From: an uncultured Bacteroidota bacterium
GTDB lineage: Bacteria > Bacteroidota > Bacteroidia > Chitinophagales > Saprospiraceae
Length of the DNA stretch: 55,681 bases
NCBI GenBank assembly: GCA_937872515.1
Contig: CALMSX010000032.1
Span: forward strand, 1-55,681
Direction: 5' to 3'
The position numbers and the translations under genes were made by a program. Under the pieces are notes generated by a model that ran no database searches, had not been told where the DNA came from, and was given only the letters and a program-made list of their open reading frames with translations. Positions 1-8,184 of the stretch are shown piece after piece. Positions within the stretch are counted from its first letter, which is position 1. Each line of letters starts with the position of its first letter.

Positions 1-161
1 ACGCCCCGCGCTCCACGCCCCGCGCTCCACGCCCCGCGCTCCACGCCCCGCGCTCTACGCCCCGCGCTCCACGCCCCGCGCCCCGCGCTCCACGCCCCGC
101 GCTCTACGCCCCGCGCTCCACGCCCCGCGCTCCACGCCCCGCGCTTAACGCCCCGCGCTTA
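1..161. repeat. 14-bp GC-rich tandem repeat array, cut by left edge
   Basis: Head-to-tail copies of a 14-bp unit, ACGCCCCGCGCTCC, run from base 1 to about 161. There are roughly eleven units; variants end in CTCT (43-56, 92-105) or CTTA (134-161), and one partial unit is inserted at 71-91. There are no spacers, so it is not CRISPR. The array continues off the left edge and ends about 35 bases from the stop codon of the first gene. It is much richer in GC than its surroundings. Its role is unknown. Confidence 0.95.
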
Positions 162-196
162 ACAAGGGGACGGACCCCAATCTCAATTTCTCTTAT

Positions 197-1321
197 CTAT
201 ATACTTATCAAACTCACCCTCTTGGTCACTATCTTGCGACCCATACCATCAAAAACAGAATACATGTAGGTGCCTCTTTTTAGCTGGCTTAGATCTACCT
301 TTAATTGCCTGCCATCTTTGGGGCTAAAACTTTTACTGAAAATGCGTTTGCCTACGATGTTGTACACTTCAAAATTGTACTGGTCATAGGGATAATTGAA
401 AAGATCAATCACTACCGGACCAAAGGTGGGATTGGGGTAAGCCACAATGCCATTGTCATCGTGGGTGAGGTGCATGACATTGGCTGCAATGTCTCTGTTT
501 TGGTATTCTACGGTGGGTATGCCGTTGTTGATGACTTCATAGGCCACCATAGGACCGGCATAATCTGGGGAATAAAATTCTACGCGGGAATACTTTTGGA
601 ATCGCAGCATGGAGCTCAGGGCAGGGGGTAGGGTATTGCCATTAAATTTTTCATAGTTCTGCCATTTGCCATTGCCTTTTTTTGACTTGGTTCTCAGAAA
701 CTGGCTCATGTTGTATTCTATGCGGGATACGGCCGTGGTATTTTGACCGTAGCTCAGATCCCCGTCGTCGGTGTATTCTCCATTTTCGCTGTACTCTATT
801 TCAAGCAGAAGACTGTCGTACTGAGCCGGGATAAAATTAGAAGCCACCGTAACATCTGCCCGTGCTATTTTCACAACCATGGTGTATTTCTGTGTCCATT
901 GCTGTCCCTTTTTTGTGCCGGCTTGCATGATTTTTTTGGCAGGCTCATAACGCAAAATTTCCCAACGGGATTTTTTATACGGTACTTCCATGGCCATTCC
1001 CAGTGAATACAAACCGCCGTCTTTGGTGTAAAGGTATTCTTCAGTACCATTGGCTTTTTTCCAAACCAGGGTTGAACCCGGAAAGGACTTGCTGAACTTG
1101 CCGGTACTTGCCTTTTCAAAATTTTCTTTGATGGTATAATAGGACCTTAAAAAGCCAAAGTCCCAGTAGCCAACGTCGGTTGGATTCACCAAAAAGGTTT
1201 CTGATTTTTCTATGTGGGTGCACCTGTAATAAGTATCACCGGCTTGGGGTAAACTTTTGGTCGACTGGCCATAAAATGGGGCTGTTGAAAAGAAGGCAAA
1301 CAGGGTAGACAAAATTTTCAT
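197..1321 (-). CDS. Secreted protein with T9SS type A sorting domain
   Basis: A 374-residue protein with a signal peptide of about 18 residues (MKILSTLFAFFSTAPFYGQ). The last 80 residues form a typical type A T9SS C-terminal domain: it opens with AYPNPTFGPVVIDL, continues with YNIVGKRIF and ends with LKRGTYMYSVFDGMGRKIVTKR. In this family the domain directs export through the outer membrane and is cleaved or anchored at the cell surface. The central 250 residues match no family I recognise; they are rich in Tyr, Lys and Glu and look like a beta-rich extracellular domain. The ATG overlaps the stop of the upstream ABC exporter gene by four bases (ATGA), so translation is probably coupled. It is the last gene of the run, just before the tandem repeat. 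Confidence 0.85.
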   Translation of the reverse strand: MKILSTLFAFFSTAPFYGQSTKSLPQAGDTYYRCTHIEKSETFLVNPTDVGYWDFGFLRSYYTIKENFEKASTGKFSKSFPGSTLVWKKANGTEEYLYTKDGGLYSLGMAMEVPYKKSRWEILRYEPAKKIMQAGTKKGQQWTQKYTMVVKIARADVTVASNFIPAQYDSLLLEIEYSENGEYTDDGDLSYGQNTTAVSRIEYNMSQFLRTKSKKGNGKWQNYEKFNGNTLPPALSSMLRFQKYSRVEFYSPDYAGPMVAYEVINNGIPTVEYQNRDIAANVMHLTHDDNGIVAYPNPTFGPVVIDLFNYPYDQYNFEVYNIVGKRIFSKSFSPKDGRQLKVDLSQLKRGTYMYSVFDGMGRKIVTKRVSLISI

Positions 1322-3123
1322 ATTGCCATGTTTTGATTGTCAACCAAATTGCGGTACAGCTCAGCGTTTTCGTACAACCATTCGTGTTTTCCCATGGCCA
1401 AAATCTTTCCTTTTACGATGACAATGATTTTATCTGCTTTTTTAATGGTCGAAAGACGGTGCGCTATCACAAAGGAGGTCCTGTCTTCCATAATGTGGTC
1501 AATGGCATCCTGCACTATTTTTTCCGACTCTGAATCTAACGAAGAAGTAGCTTCGTCGAGTATCATTATGGGAGGATTTCTGTAAACAGCCCTTGCAATG
1601 GTGAGTCGTTGCTTCTGACCCCCGCTGAGCTTGCCCCCCTTGTCGCCTATGTTGTAATTAAATTTTTCAGGAAGCTGATCGATGAATTCAAAAGCATTGG
1701 CTGTCTTTGCTGAATCGCTTACCTGCTTTGCTTCAGGACGATCCACTCCAAATCCGATGTTGTGGCTTATGGTGTCGTTAAACAGGATGGCCTCCTGCGT
1801 TACCACACCAAAGAGTGACCTGAGTGCGTTGATGTCCAATTCCCGGATGTCGGTGCCATCGATGGTGATGGAGCCGGATGTGATTTCCTGGAACCGGATG
1901 AGGGTATCCATCAAGGTACTTTTACCTCCACCGGATGGACCAACCAGGGCAACCTTCTCTCCTTTATGCACAGTAAAACTGACTCCGTTGAGAGCGGGTT
2001 GTTCGGCATTGTTATAAGTGAATACCACATTGTGAAATTCAATCTTGTCTTCAAACCGTTGAATGTTCTTACTGCCACCTGAAATTGCGGCCTGGGTCTC
2101 AGTATTGAGAATGGTCTCGATCCGATCCATGGCAGCTCTTCCTTTTTGTACATTGTACCAGGCCGAGGCAAAATATTTGCTGGGCTCGATGATTTGATAA
2201 AAGGCAAATACAAAGGCAAAAAATGTCTCCGGACTCATGGCATTTTTCATGACCAAAGAGGTGCCATACCACAACAATACAGCTACCACAGTGACACCCA
2301 AAAATTCTGACATGGGTGCCGCCAAGTCTCTTTTTCTTAAGAGTTTATTTAAGGTGCGGTAATACGATTCGTTTTCTGCATTAAATTTATTGCGGGTAAA
2401 GTCTTGTGCGTTGTAAGCTCTGATGATCCTAAGACCAGATAAGGTTTCTTCGATCATCGATGAAAGGTTGCCCAGTTTTACCTGCACCTGGCTTGAAGAT
2501 GACCTGAGCGACCTGCCCACGCCGCCGATGATGAGGGCGGTGAAGATGAGCAAGACAAAGACAAAAATGCTTAACGAGGCACTGATGTAAAACATAAAAA
2601 TCAAACAACCAGCAATGATAATAGGTGCCTTAAAAATCGATTCAATAACGTTGAGGATCGACCATTCTATTTCCTGGACATCGAGACTGGCCCTGCTCAT
2701 GAGGTCACCCTTGCGTTCTTCGCTATAAAAAGAGAGGGGTAGGGCAAGGAAGTGTTGAAACAGGTCGTGGCGCAAATCCCTAACAATGCCATTTCTCACC
2801 GGAGCGATAAAGTAAAGTGCCAGGTACCTAAAAAGATTTTTAAAAAAAAAGATGAAAATGATAAATGCACATACATAGAGCAGGGCTTTTTCTTTGCCCT
2901 GACTATCGATGAGCGAAATAAACTGCGCATTCATCCATGCTTCGATGCCAGTCTTGCCTTCAGCCTGACGGGGCACTCTGTCAAAAAGCAGTTGAAAAAA
3001 AGGAATGATGATGGGAATGCTAACCACAGTGAATACAGAAAGCAAAAGATTTGATACAATACTGGCTGCCAGTGCCGGTTTGTACCGACCCAGGTATGCG
3101 ATTAATCTCTCCAGTCCTTTCAT
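1318..3123 (-). CDS. ABC exporter, fused permease and ATPase, MsbA-like
   Basis: A 601-residue half-transporter with an N-terminal six-helix membrane domain (about residues 15-320) and a C-terminal ATPase domain. The ATPase has Walker A GPSGGGKST, signature LSGGQKQR, Walker B IMILDEATSSLD and the H-loop FVIAHRLST. This order and length are typical of homodimeric type IV exporters such as MsbA, which flip lipid A-core or other lipids and drugs across the inner membrane. The substrate cannot be read from sequence. It starts 15 bases after accC on the same strand and overlaps the T9SS cargo gene, so it probably belongs to the same transcript. An MsbA role is plausible because the neighbours make fatty acids, but this is inference. 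Confidence 0.9.
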   Translation of the reverse strand: MKGLERLIAYLGRYKPALAASIVSNLLLSVFTVVSIPIIIPFFQLLFDRVPRQAEGKTGIEAWMNAQFISLIDSQGKEKALLYVCAFIIFIFFFKNLFRYLALYFIAPVRNGIVRDLRHDLFQHFLALPLSFYSEERKGDLMSRASLDVQEIEWSILNVIESIFKAPIIIAGCLIFMFYISASLSIFVFVLLIFTALIIGGVGRSLRSSSSQVQVKLGNLSSMIEETLSGLRIIRAYNAQDFTRNKFNAENESYYRTLNKLLRKRDLAAPMSEFLGVTVVAVLLWYGTSLVMKNAMSPETFFAFVFAFYQIIEPSKYFASAWYNVQKGRAAMDRIETILNTETQAAISGGSKNIQRFEDKIEFHNVVFTYNNAEQPALNGVSFTVHKGEKVALVGPSGGGKSTLMDTLIRFQEITSGSITIDGTDIRELDINALRSLFGVVTQEAILFNDTISHNIGFGVDRPEAKQVSDSAKTANAFEFIDQLPEKFNYNIGDKGGKLSGGQKQRLTIARAVYRNPPIMILDEATSSLDSESEKIVQDAIDHIMEDRTSFVIAHRLSTIKKADKIIVIVKGKILAMGKHEWLYENAELYRNLVDNQNMAI

Positions 3124-3138
3124 GAATGTATGGCCACC

Positions 3139-4482
3139 TTACTCAGGATCCATCTCAAAATTGTTGAGGAAGCCCGTGTGGAAATTGCCACTGCGGAAGT
3201 CTTCGTTCTTCATCAGTTGAATGTGAAAAGGAACCGTGGTTTTGATGCCTTCAATGATAAACTCATCCAGGGCCCGCTGCATCTTAGTGATACATTCTTC
3301 CCGGGTTTGAGCCTTACAGATCAGTTTGGCTATCATGGAATCGTAGTAAGGAGGTACGGTATATCCTGCATAAACGTGGGTATCCACCCTTACACCATGG
3401 CCTTTGGCTGTATGGAAGGATGTTACCTTTCCCGGTGAAGGCCTGAATCCATTGTACACGTCTTCGGCATTGATTCTGCATTCCATGGCGTGCATGGTGG
3501 GGTAGTAGTTTTTACCTGAAATCGGAATTCCTGCTGCTACCTTGATTTGTTCTTTTATGAGGTCATGGTCAATTACTTCCTCGGTTACCGGATGCTCTAC
3601 CTGGATCCTGGTATTCATTTCCATGAAGTAAAAATTGCGGTACTTGTCTACCAGAAATTCGATGGTGCCCACGCCTTCATAGTTGATGGCTTTACCTGCC
3701 AACACTGCGGCATCTCCCATTTTTTCACGCAATTCCGGTGTCATGAAGGGTGATGGACTTTCTTCGACCAGTTTTTGGTGGCGTCTTTGAATGGAGCAGT
3801 CTCTTTCAGAAAGGTGGACTACGGTGCCCATCTGGTCGCCAATAATCTGAAATTCGATGTGTCTTGGCTCTTCGATAAATTTTTCAACGTAGATGCCATC
3901 GTTTCCAAAGGCAGCCTTTGCTTCCATTCTGGCTTTGTTCCAGGCATCTTCAAATTCATCGTCACTCCATACCACACGCATCCCTTTTCCGCCGCCGCCG
4001 GCAGTGGCTTTGAGGATGACGGGATAACCTATTTCATTGGCAATCTTAATGCCTTCTTTGATGTCTTTGAGCAGGCCACCAGAACCGGGTACCACGGGTA
4101 CTCCAGCCTTGATCATGGTTTCTTTGGCGGTAATTTTATCGCCCATTTTACGAATCTGATCAGGAGTGGGGCCAATAAATTTAACACCATACTCCGCACA
4201 TATTTCAGAAAATTTGGCGTTTTCTGCCAAAAAGCCATATCCCGGGTGAACAGCATCAGAATTGGTAATCTCAACTGCTGCCATGATTTTGGGTATGTTG
4301 AGGTAGGAGTCAGCTGATGGAGGAGGACCAATGCACACAGCCTCGTCGGCAAACCTCACATGAAGGCTGTCTTTGTCGGCCGTAGAATAAATGGCTACCG
4401 TTTTGATGCCCATTTCTTTGCATGTACGTATCACCCTCAACGCGATTTCACCGCGATTGGCTATCAATATCTTATTAAACAT
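3139..4482 (-). CDS. accC: Acetyl-CoA carboxylase, biotin carboxylase subunit
   Basis: A 447-residue protein of the usual length for this subunit. It carries the N-terminal biotin-carboxylase fold ([17 protein letters not shown]), the ATP-grasp glycine-rich loop [10 protein letters not shown], the motif [18 protein letters not shown] and the catalytic region [19 protein letters not shown]. It uses ATP and bicarbonate to carboxylate biotin on AccB, the first half-reaction of malonyl-CoA synthesis in the cytoplasm. It follows accB by 25 bases. No carboxyltransferase subunits (accA, accD) lie in the window. Confidence 0.97.
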   Translation of the reverse strand: MFNKILIANRGEIALRVIRTCKEMGIKTVAIYSTADKDSLHVRFADEAVCIGPPPSADSYLNIPKIMAAVEITNSDAVHPGYGFLAENAKFSEICAEYGVKFIGPTPDQIRKMGDKITAKETMIKAGVPVVPGSGGLLKDIKEGIKIANEIGYPVILKATAGGGGKGMRVVWSDDEFEDAWNKARMEAKAAFGNDGIYVEKFIEEPRHIEFQIIGDQMGTVVHLSERDCSIQRRHQKLVEESPSPFMTPELREKMGDAAVLAGKAINYEGVGTIEFLVDKYRNFYFMEMNTRIQVEHPVTEEVIDHDLIKEQIKVAAGIPISGKNYYPTMHAMECRINAEDVYNGFRPSPGKVTSFHTAKGHGVRVDTHVYAGYTVPPYYDSMIAKLICKAQTREECITKMQRALDEFIIEGIKTTVPFHIQLMKNEDFRSGNFHTGFLNNFEMDPE

Positions 4483-4507
4483 GAGTCAAATTTTTGTGGA
4501 AATAAAA

Positions 4508-4996
4508 TCAAGGTTCAACTAAGAACAACACTTGATCGTATTCTACCGGTGATGCATCTTCAACTAAAACTTTTACAATCTTACCTGCAAATTCACTTTC
4601 TATTTCGTTGAAAAGTTTCATGGCCTCTATGATGCAAACAACACTGCCCTTTTGAACGGAGTCTCCTACTGAAACAAAGGCGGGCTTATCAGGTGCCGAT
4701 GAGCGGTAAAAAGTACCTACCATCGGACTTTTAATTTCAATCAACTTATCTGTTGCTGCTTTCGGTGCAGCATCTTCAGCTTTTGGTCCTTCCTGCACTG
4801 AAGAATTGGGTGCAGCAATAGGTGCCTGAGATGGCATTGCAACGGGCATCGACGGTACAGCGGTCGTCACCATGGTGGGTGCATAAGACCTGGGGCCTTT
4901 GATCTTGACTTCATACGTTTCGGTCTTGAAACTAAACTCACTCAAAGTTGATTTATCCATCAATTTGATCAGGTCCTGAATTTCTTTAAAGGTCAT
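4508..4996 (-). CDS. accB: Acetyl-CoA carboxylase biotin carboxyl carrier protein
   Basis: A 162-residue carrier protein. The C-terminal biotinyl domain (about residues 85-162) contains the biotinylation motif EAMKLFNEI, with the biotinylated lysine at position 127. An N-terminal helical segment is joined by a Pro/Ala-rich linker (about residues 38-82), as usual for AccB. It shuttles carboxybiotin between AccC and the carboxyltransferase. The gene is preceded by a 144-base gap holding a long perfect inverted repeat (5023-5074), so it may have its own regulated promoter within the fabH-efp-accB-accC group. Confidence 0.96.
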   Translation of the reverse strand: MTFKEIQDLIKLMDKSTLSEFSFKTETYEVKIKGPRSYAPTMVTTAVPSMPVAMPSQAPIAAPNSSVQEGPKAEDAAPKAATDKLIEIKSPMVGTFYRSSAPDKPAFVSVGDSVQKGSVVCIIEAMKLFNEIESEFAGKIVKVLVEDASPVEYDQVLFLVEP

Positions 4997-5022
4997 GCTC
5001 TTTTATTTTTTGGTTATTAGAT

Positions 5023-5074
5023 CAGTTTGCGAAAGATAGGACAAATTATAAACTTGGCGAACTTTCGCAAACTG
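5023..5074. promoter_or_regulatory. Perfect 13-bp inverted repeat upstream of accB
   Basis: The arm CAGTTTGCGAAAG at 5023-5035 is perfectly inverted as CTTTCGCAAACTG at 5062-5074, with 26 bases between. The near-consensus -7 box TATCTTTC (minus strand, 5038-5031) overlaps the accB-proximal arm. A smaller inverted repeat, GCGAA-CT-TTCGC, lies at 5057-5068. The accB start is 27 bases beyond the proximal arm. No T-tract follows on the minus strand, so it is not a standard terminator. It is either an operator for a dimeric regulator or a leader hairpin. Confidence 0.6.
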
Positions 5075-5140
5075 GTTTTTTATCATAAAAATATTAATTC
5101 GATTATTCATTAAATTCGAAATAATATTCTTTAGAAAATA

Positions 5141-5704
5141 CTATTTCATTCTTTCAAGGTAATCTCCTGTGCGGGTATCGATCTTGATTTTGTCACCCTG
5201 GTTGATAAAAATAGGAACCTTGATTTCGGCACCGGTCTCCAGGGTAGCAGATTTGGTGACGTTGGTAGCGGTATCACCTCTTACGCCTGGCTCTGCATAG
5301 GTTACTTCCAACACAACGTGGGGAGCCATTTCTGAGGTCAGTGGAATCTCTTTTTCTGCGTGGAATAGGATTTCGATCTCTGCACCTTCTTTCAGAAACT
5401 CAGGTCTGTCAAGGAAGGCTTCTTTGAGTTCAACCTGGTCGTAACTCTCATTGTCCATAAAATGATAGCCATTTTCATCCTTGTATAGGAACTGGTATTT
5501 TCTTCTTTCTACCCTTACATCATCGATTTTATGACCAGAGGGGAAGGTATTATCTACCACTCTACCGGTGGTGAGTGATTTAAGTTTGGTGCGCACAAAG
5601 GCCGCTCCTTTTCCGGGTTTGACATGCTGAAATTCCACAACGGTATAGATATCGTTGTTGAAACTCATGCACAAGCCGTTTCTGATGTCTGCAGTTGATG
5701 CCAT
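5141..5704 (-). CDS. efp: Translation elongation factor P
   Basis: A 187-residue protein of normal EF-P length with the three-domain beta-barrel pattern. The loop VKPGKGAAFVRTK places the lysine that is modified in many EF-Ps at position 32. The C-terminal signature region is present (INQGDKIKIDTRTGDYLERM). EF-P binds between the ribosomal E and P sites and relieves stalling at polyproline. It lies 92 bases after fabH on the same strand; an efp-accB-accC order is common in bacteria. No EF-P modifying enzyme is visible in the window. Confidence 0.97.
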   Translation of the reverse strand: MASTADIRNGLCMSFNNDIYTVVEFQHVKPGKGAAFVRTKLKSLTTGRVVDNTFPSGHKIDDVRVERRKYQFLYKDENGYHFMDNESYDQVELKEAFLDRPEFLKEGAEIEILFHAEKEIPLTSEMAPHVVLEVTYAEPGVRGDTATNVTKSATLETGAEIKVPIFINQGDKIKIDTRTGDYLERMK

Positions 5705-5732
5705 TATTTTGTTATTTTTTTAAAAAACGGGG

Positions 5733-5764
5733 CGAAAATAAGCATTTGTCGGCACATGTGCCAA
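5733..5764 (-). promoter_or_regulatory. Probable efp promoter with embedded 12-bp palindrome
   Basis: On the minus strand TTG (5764-5762) and TATTTTCG (5740-5733), a one-mismatch version of TAnnTTTG, are separated by 21 bases, close to the Bacteroidota -33/-7 spacing. The perfect palindrome GGCACATGTGCC (5751-5762) lies between and touches the -33 element, where a repressor would block polymerase. The efp start is 29 bases downstream of the -7 box. Promoter reading is inference from consensus. Confidence 0.5.
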
Positions 5765-5796
5765 TGTTAATGCCAATGTATTTGTAAATCAGATGT

Positions 5797-6798
5797 TTAA
5801 GCTTTAGAATCGTAGGCCCACTTGAGGTAGACGGTACCCCAGGTAAATCCTCCCCCAAAGGCGGTGAGGATTACATTGTCGCCCTTTTTGAGCTTCGTTT
5901 CGTAATCTGCCAGGCAGAGGGGTAGGGTGCCGGCTGTGGTATTGCCGTAGTATTGAATGTTGATCATCACTTTTTCGATGGGAAAATCGAGCATTTCTGA
6001 CACCGAATTGATGATGCGCATATTGGCCTGATGGGGTACCAGCCAGTCTATTTTATCATTGTCGAGCTGGTTTCGGTCCATTATCTCTCTGATCGTAGAG
6101 GTCATTCCGGTGACAGCCGCCTTAAAGACAGGCTTGCCATCCTGGTAGGCGTAGTGCAGCCTCTGTTTTACAGTTTCTTCTGAAGTCTGCATCAAAGAAC
6201 CACCCGCTTTCAGGTGGAGATATTGCCTGCCCGCGCCATCGGCCTTCAATATACTGTCCATCACACCCAGGTCTTCTTCATTGGGCTCTAAGAGTACACC
6301 GCCGCCGCCATCACCAAAGATGACACAGGTGGTGCGATCTGTGTAATCTACGATAGATGACATCATATCCACACCCACAACAATTACTTTTTTGTAGGTG
6401 CCTGTTTCAATAAACTTAGAAGCAGTGGTAAGTGCGTAAAGAAAGCCGGAACAGGCAGCATTGATGTCAAAACCAAAGGCATTCCTTGCACCTACCTTTT
6501 CTAAAATGGTATTGGCGGTGTCCGGGAACTTCATGTCGCCTGTTACAGTGGCACAGATGAGGAGTTCTATTTCCTCCGGCTGGGTGCCCGTTTTTTCAAG
6601 GAGTCGGGTCACGATCTCGTAACCCATGTCGCTGGTGGCCTTGCCGGGGGTTCGCAAAATGTGACGCTGTTTGATACCTGTGCGTGTTGTTATCCACTCA
6701 TCAGATGTGTCTACCATCTTTGCCAGATCATCATTGGTGAGTATGTCTTCGGGAACATATCCTGCTACGCCGGTAATGGCTGCCCTCATTTTTGTCAT
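5797..6798 (-). CDS. fabH: Beta-ketoacyl-ACP synthase III
   Basis: About 333 residues. It condenses acetyl-CoA (or a branched starter) with malonyl-ACP to begin fatty-acid synthesis in the cytoplasm. The catalytic triad is visible: Cys116 in NAACSGFLYA, His256 in VPHQANMRI and Asn286 in YYGNTTAGT; the start of the fold reads GVAGYVPEDILTNDDLAKMV. The reading frame is open to a TTG at 6822, but that codon lies inside a -7 promoter box (6820-6827), so translation must start later, at ATG 6798 (MTKMRAAITG) or ATG 6789 (MRAAITG). The plsX and rpmF genes often found upstream are absent here. Confidence 0.95.
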   Translation of the reverse strand: MTKMRAAITGVAGYVPEDILTNDDLAKMVDTSDEWITTRTGIKQRHILRTPGKATSDMGYEIVTRLLEKTGTQPEEIELLICATVTGDMKFPDTANTILEKVGARNAFGFDINAACSGFLYALTTASKFIETGTYKKVIVVGVDMMSSIVDYTDRTTCVIFGDGGGGVLLEPNEEDLGVMDSILKADGAGRQYLHLKAGGSLMQTSEETVKQRLHYAYQDGKPVFKAAVTGMTSTIREIMDRNQLDNDKIDWLVPHQANMRIINSVSEMLDFPIEKVMINIQYYGNTTAGTLPLCLADYETKLKKGDNVILTAFGGGFTWGTVYLKWAYDSKA

Positions 6799-6819
6799 TT
6801 GGTGTCTTGGTTTCGGCTG

Positions 6820-6827
6820 CAAATATA
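6820..6827 (-). promoter_or_regulatory. -7 box of fabH promoter
   Basis: The minus strand reads TATATTTG, a full match to the Bacteroidota -7 consensus TAnnTTTG, 21-30 bases before the candidate fabH ATGs. No convincing -33 TTG was seen. The rest of the divergent gap up to 7120 is very AT-rich (especially 6941-7090) and shows no gene or clear promoter for the plus-strand gene. Confidence 0.6.
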
Positions 6828-7120
6828 CATTTTTTACATGACCACTGTCATTTCCTTCCCTGCTTGATTTTAGCCTCTCTTCTATTTCCTTACTCCTGGC
6901 TCGTGGATATGACCTGCTTGAAGCTTAACTACCAAGGCTAAATAAATTAAAATCATTTATGTTATTTAAACACCAGATAATCAATAATATAAATATTAAT
7001 TATTATTTTATGTTATAGTACATCTTTCGTTTTGGCATTATTATTGTCTATCATTAAAGTAATTACATATTACAAAATAGTTTAATTTATCAACCATTTA
7101 TTTCACTAAATCGGAGTACC

Positions 7121-7858
7121 ATGGCTAGAATATGGATGTTGTTGCTGGTCTTGTTTTCATGCCTCTCAGTGGTAGTAGCCGGTCCCGGCCTCGAACGGGG
7201 TGCATTTGAAAAAGCCCAACAAGAGGCCCGCGATCAAGGCAAATTTTTATTTGTCGATTTTTATGCTCCCTGGTGCAATCCATGCCAATGGATGGATGAA
7301 AATACTTTTAAAGACGCCGAGGTTTTGGGCATCCTCCAAAAAGATTTTATCACTCTCAGGGTCAACATCGATGACATGGAGGGCTTTGAAATGAAAAGCA
7401 GATTCGATATCCGTTTTCTGCCTACCGTCCTTGTTTTTAATGCTGAGGGTGTCATGGTGGAAAGGAAAGAAGAAACGTTGGGTCCCAAAAAAATGAAGGG
7501 CATGCTCACCGGGGTTTTGGAAAAAAACATCCAGCAGCCCATTGTACATAAGGTAAATACTTCTCCTTCTATGGCGTTTACAGCCTCAGCGCCCGACATC
7601 AAAGTTGAAAAAAAGGAAGAGGTCATTTCCGGCCAGTTTCTTGTCCAGCTGGGTGCCTTTACCCATGAGTCAAATGCCAAAAAACAATCTGAAACCTGGT
7701 CGAAACTGCTGCAAAAACAAGTTTCTGTGAAAAAGGAGGAGCGGCAGGGAAAGGTTCTATACCGGGTGATCTCTGCTTCTTTTGGTTCAAAAGAAGAGGC
7801 GGATCAATACAAAGAAACATTAAAAAACACCCATCAACTGCAGGCTGTAGTGCTTTAG
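7121..7858 (+). CDS. Secreted thioredoxin-like protein with C-terminal SPOR domain
   Basis: A 245-residue protein with three parts. Residues 1-20 are a signal peptide (MARIWMLLLVLFSCLSVVVA). Residues about 25-140 are a thioredoxin fold with the redox motif WCNPC (Cys52, Cys55) after FLFVDFYAP, and a cis-proline region RFLPTVLVF. Residues about 170-245 are a SPOR domain (QFLVQLGAFTHESNAKKQSE ... VLYRVISASFGSKEEADQYK). Thioredoxin folds of this type reduce disulfides in the periplasm; SPOR domains bind glycan strands stripped of peptides at division sites. The fusion suggests a redox protein targeted to the septum, which is inference. It stands alone and is followed by a clear terminator. Confidence 0.85.
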   Translation: MARIWMLLLVLFSCLSVVVAGPGLERGAFEKAQQEARDQGKFLFVDFYAPWCNPCQWMDENTFKDAEVLGILQKDFITLRVNIDDMEGFEMKSRFDIRFLPTVLVFNAEGVMVERKEETLGPKKMKGMLTGVLEKNIQQPIVHKVNTSPSMAFTASAPDIKVEKKEEVISGQFLVQLGAFTHESNAKKQSETWSKLLQKQVSVKKEERQGKVLYRVISASFGSKEEADQYKETLKNTHQLQAVVL

Positions 7859-7899
7859 CCTGCCATAAAGACCAATAAACCAATCATAGGGGTGATTGT

Positions 7900-7940
7900 T
7901 CAGCCACCTCCCTTCACAGGGCAGGTGGCTGATAATTTTT
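7900..7940 (+). terminator. Rho-independent terminator after thioredoxin-SPOR gene
   Basis: TCAGCCACCT (7900-7909) pairs with AGGTGGCTGA (7923-7932) to give a 10-bp stem, followed by a T-run at 7936-7941. Confidence 0.85.
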
Positions 7941-8184
7941 TATGATTTTGGTCATCCCTTCAATGATTACAATCTGAGTCAAGTTTGTCAAAAAAAATTT
8001 GATCGGGTAGCAGCAGTGTATGACAAAATATACTCTTAAATATGGTCTCTTCTGCAATTTTAATGTTGAATTTCCGTTGTTATAAGTCGACCTGCTTTTC
8101 TATTTAGGGTAACCACGGATGTTAATTCCGGGAAAACCAGGTTCATATTAAGGGAATATTCCATATTTTTGCGTTTTATTTTGA
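7941..8184 (+). promoter_or_regulatory. Leader and promoter region of the SprB-like gene
   Basis: This stretch holds no credible gene. Near its end, TATTTTTG (8164-8171) matches the TAnnTTTG -7 consensus and lies 13 bases before the ATG at 8185. No convincing -33 TTG was found at the expected distance. The second in-frame ATG at 8203 (MNIRVLLFCL) would give a longer leader. Confidence 0.45.

Noticed and set aside
1..161. CRISPR array
   Set aside because: Units are 14 bp and directly abut with no spacers, and no cas gene is near.
6799..6822. TTG start of fabH at 6822
   Set aside because: The TTG is part of the TATATTTG promoter box, so it would lie upstream of the transcript.
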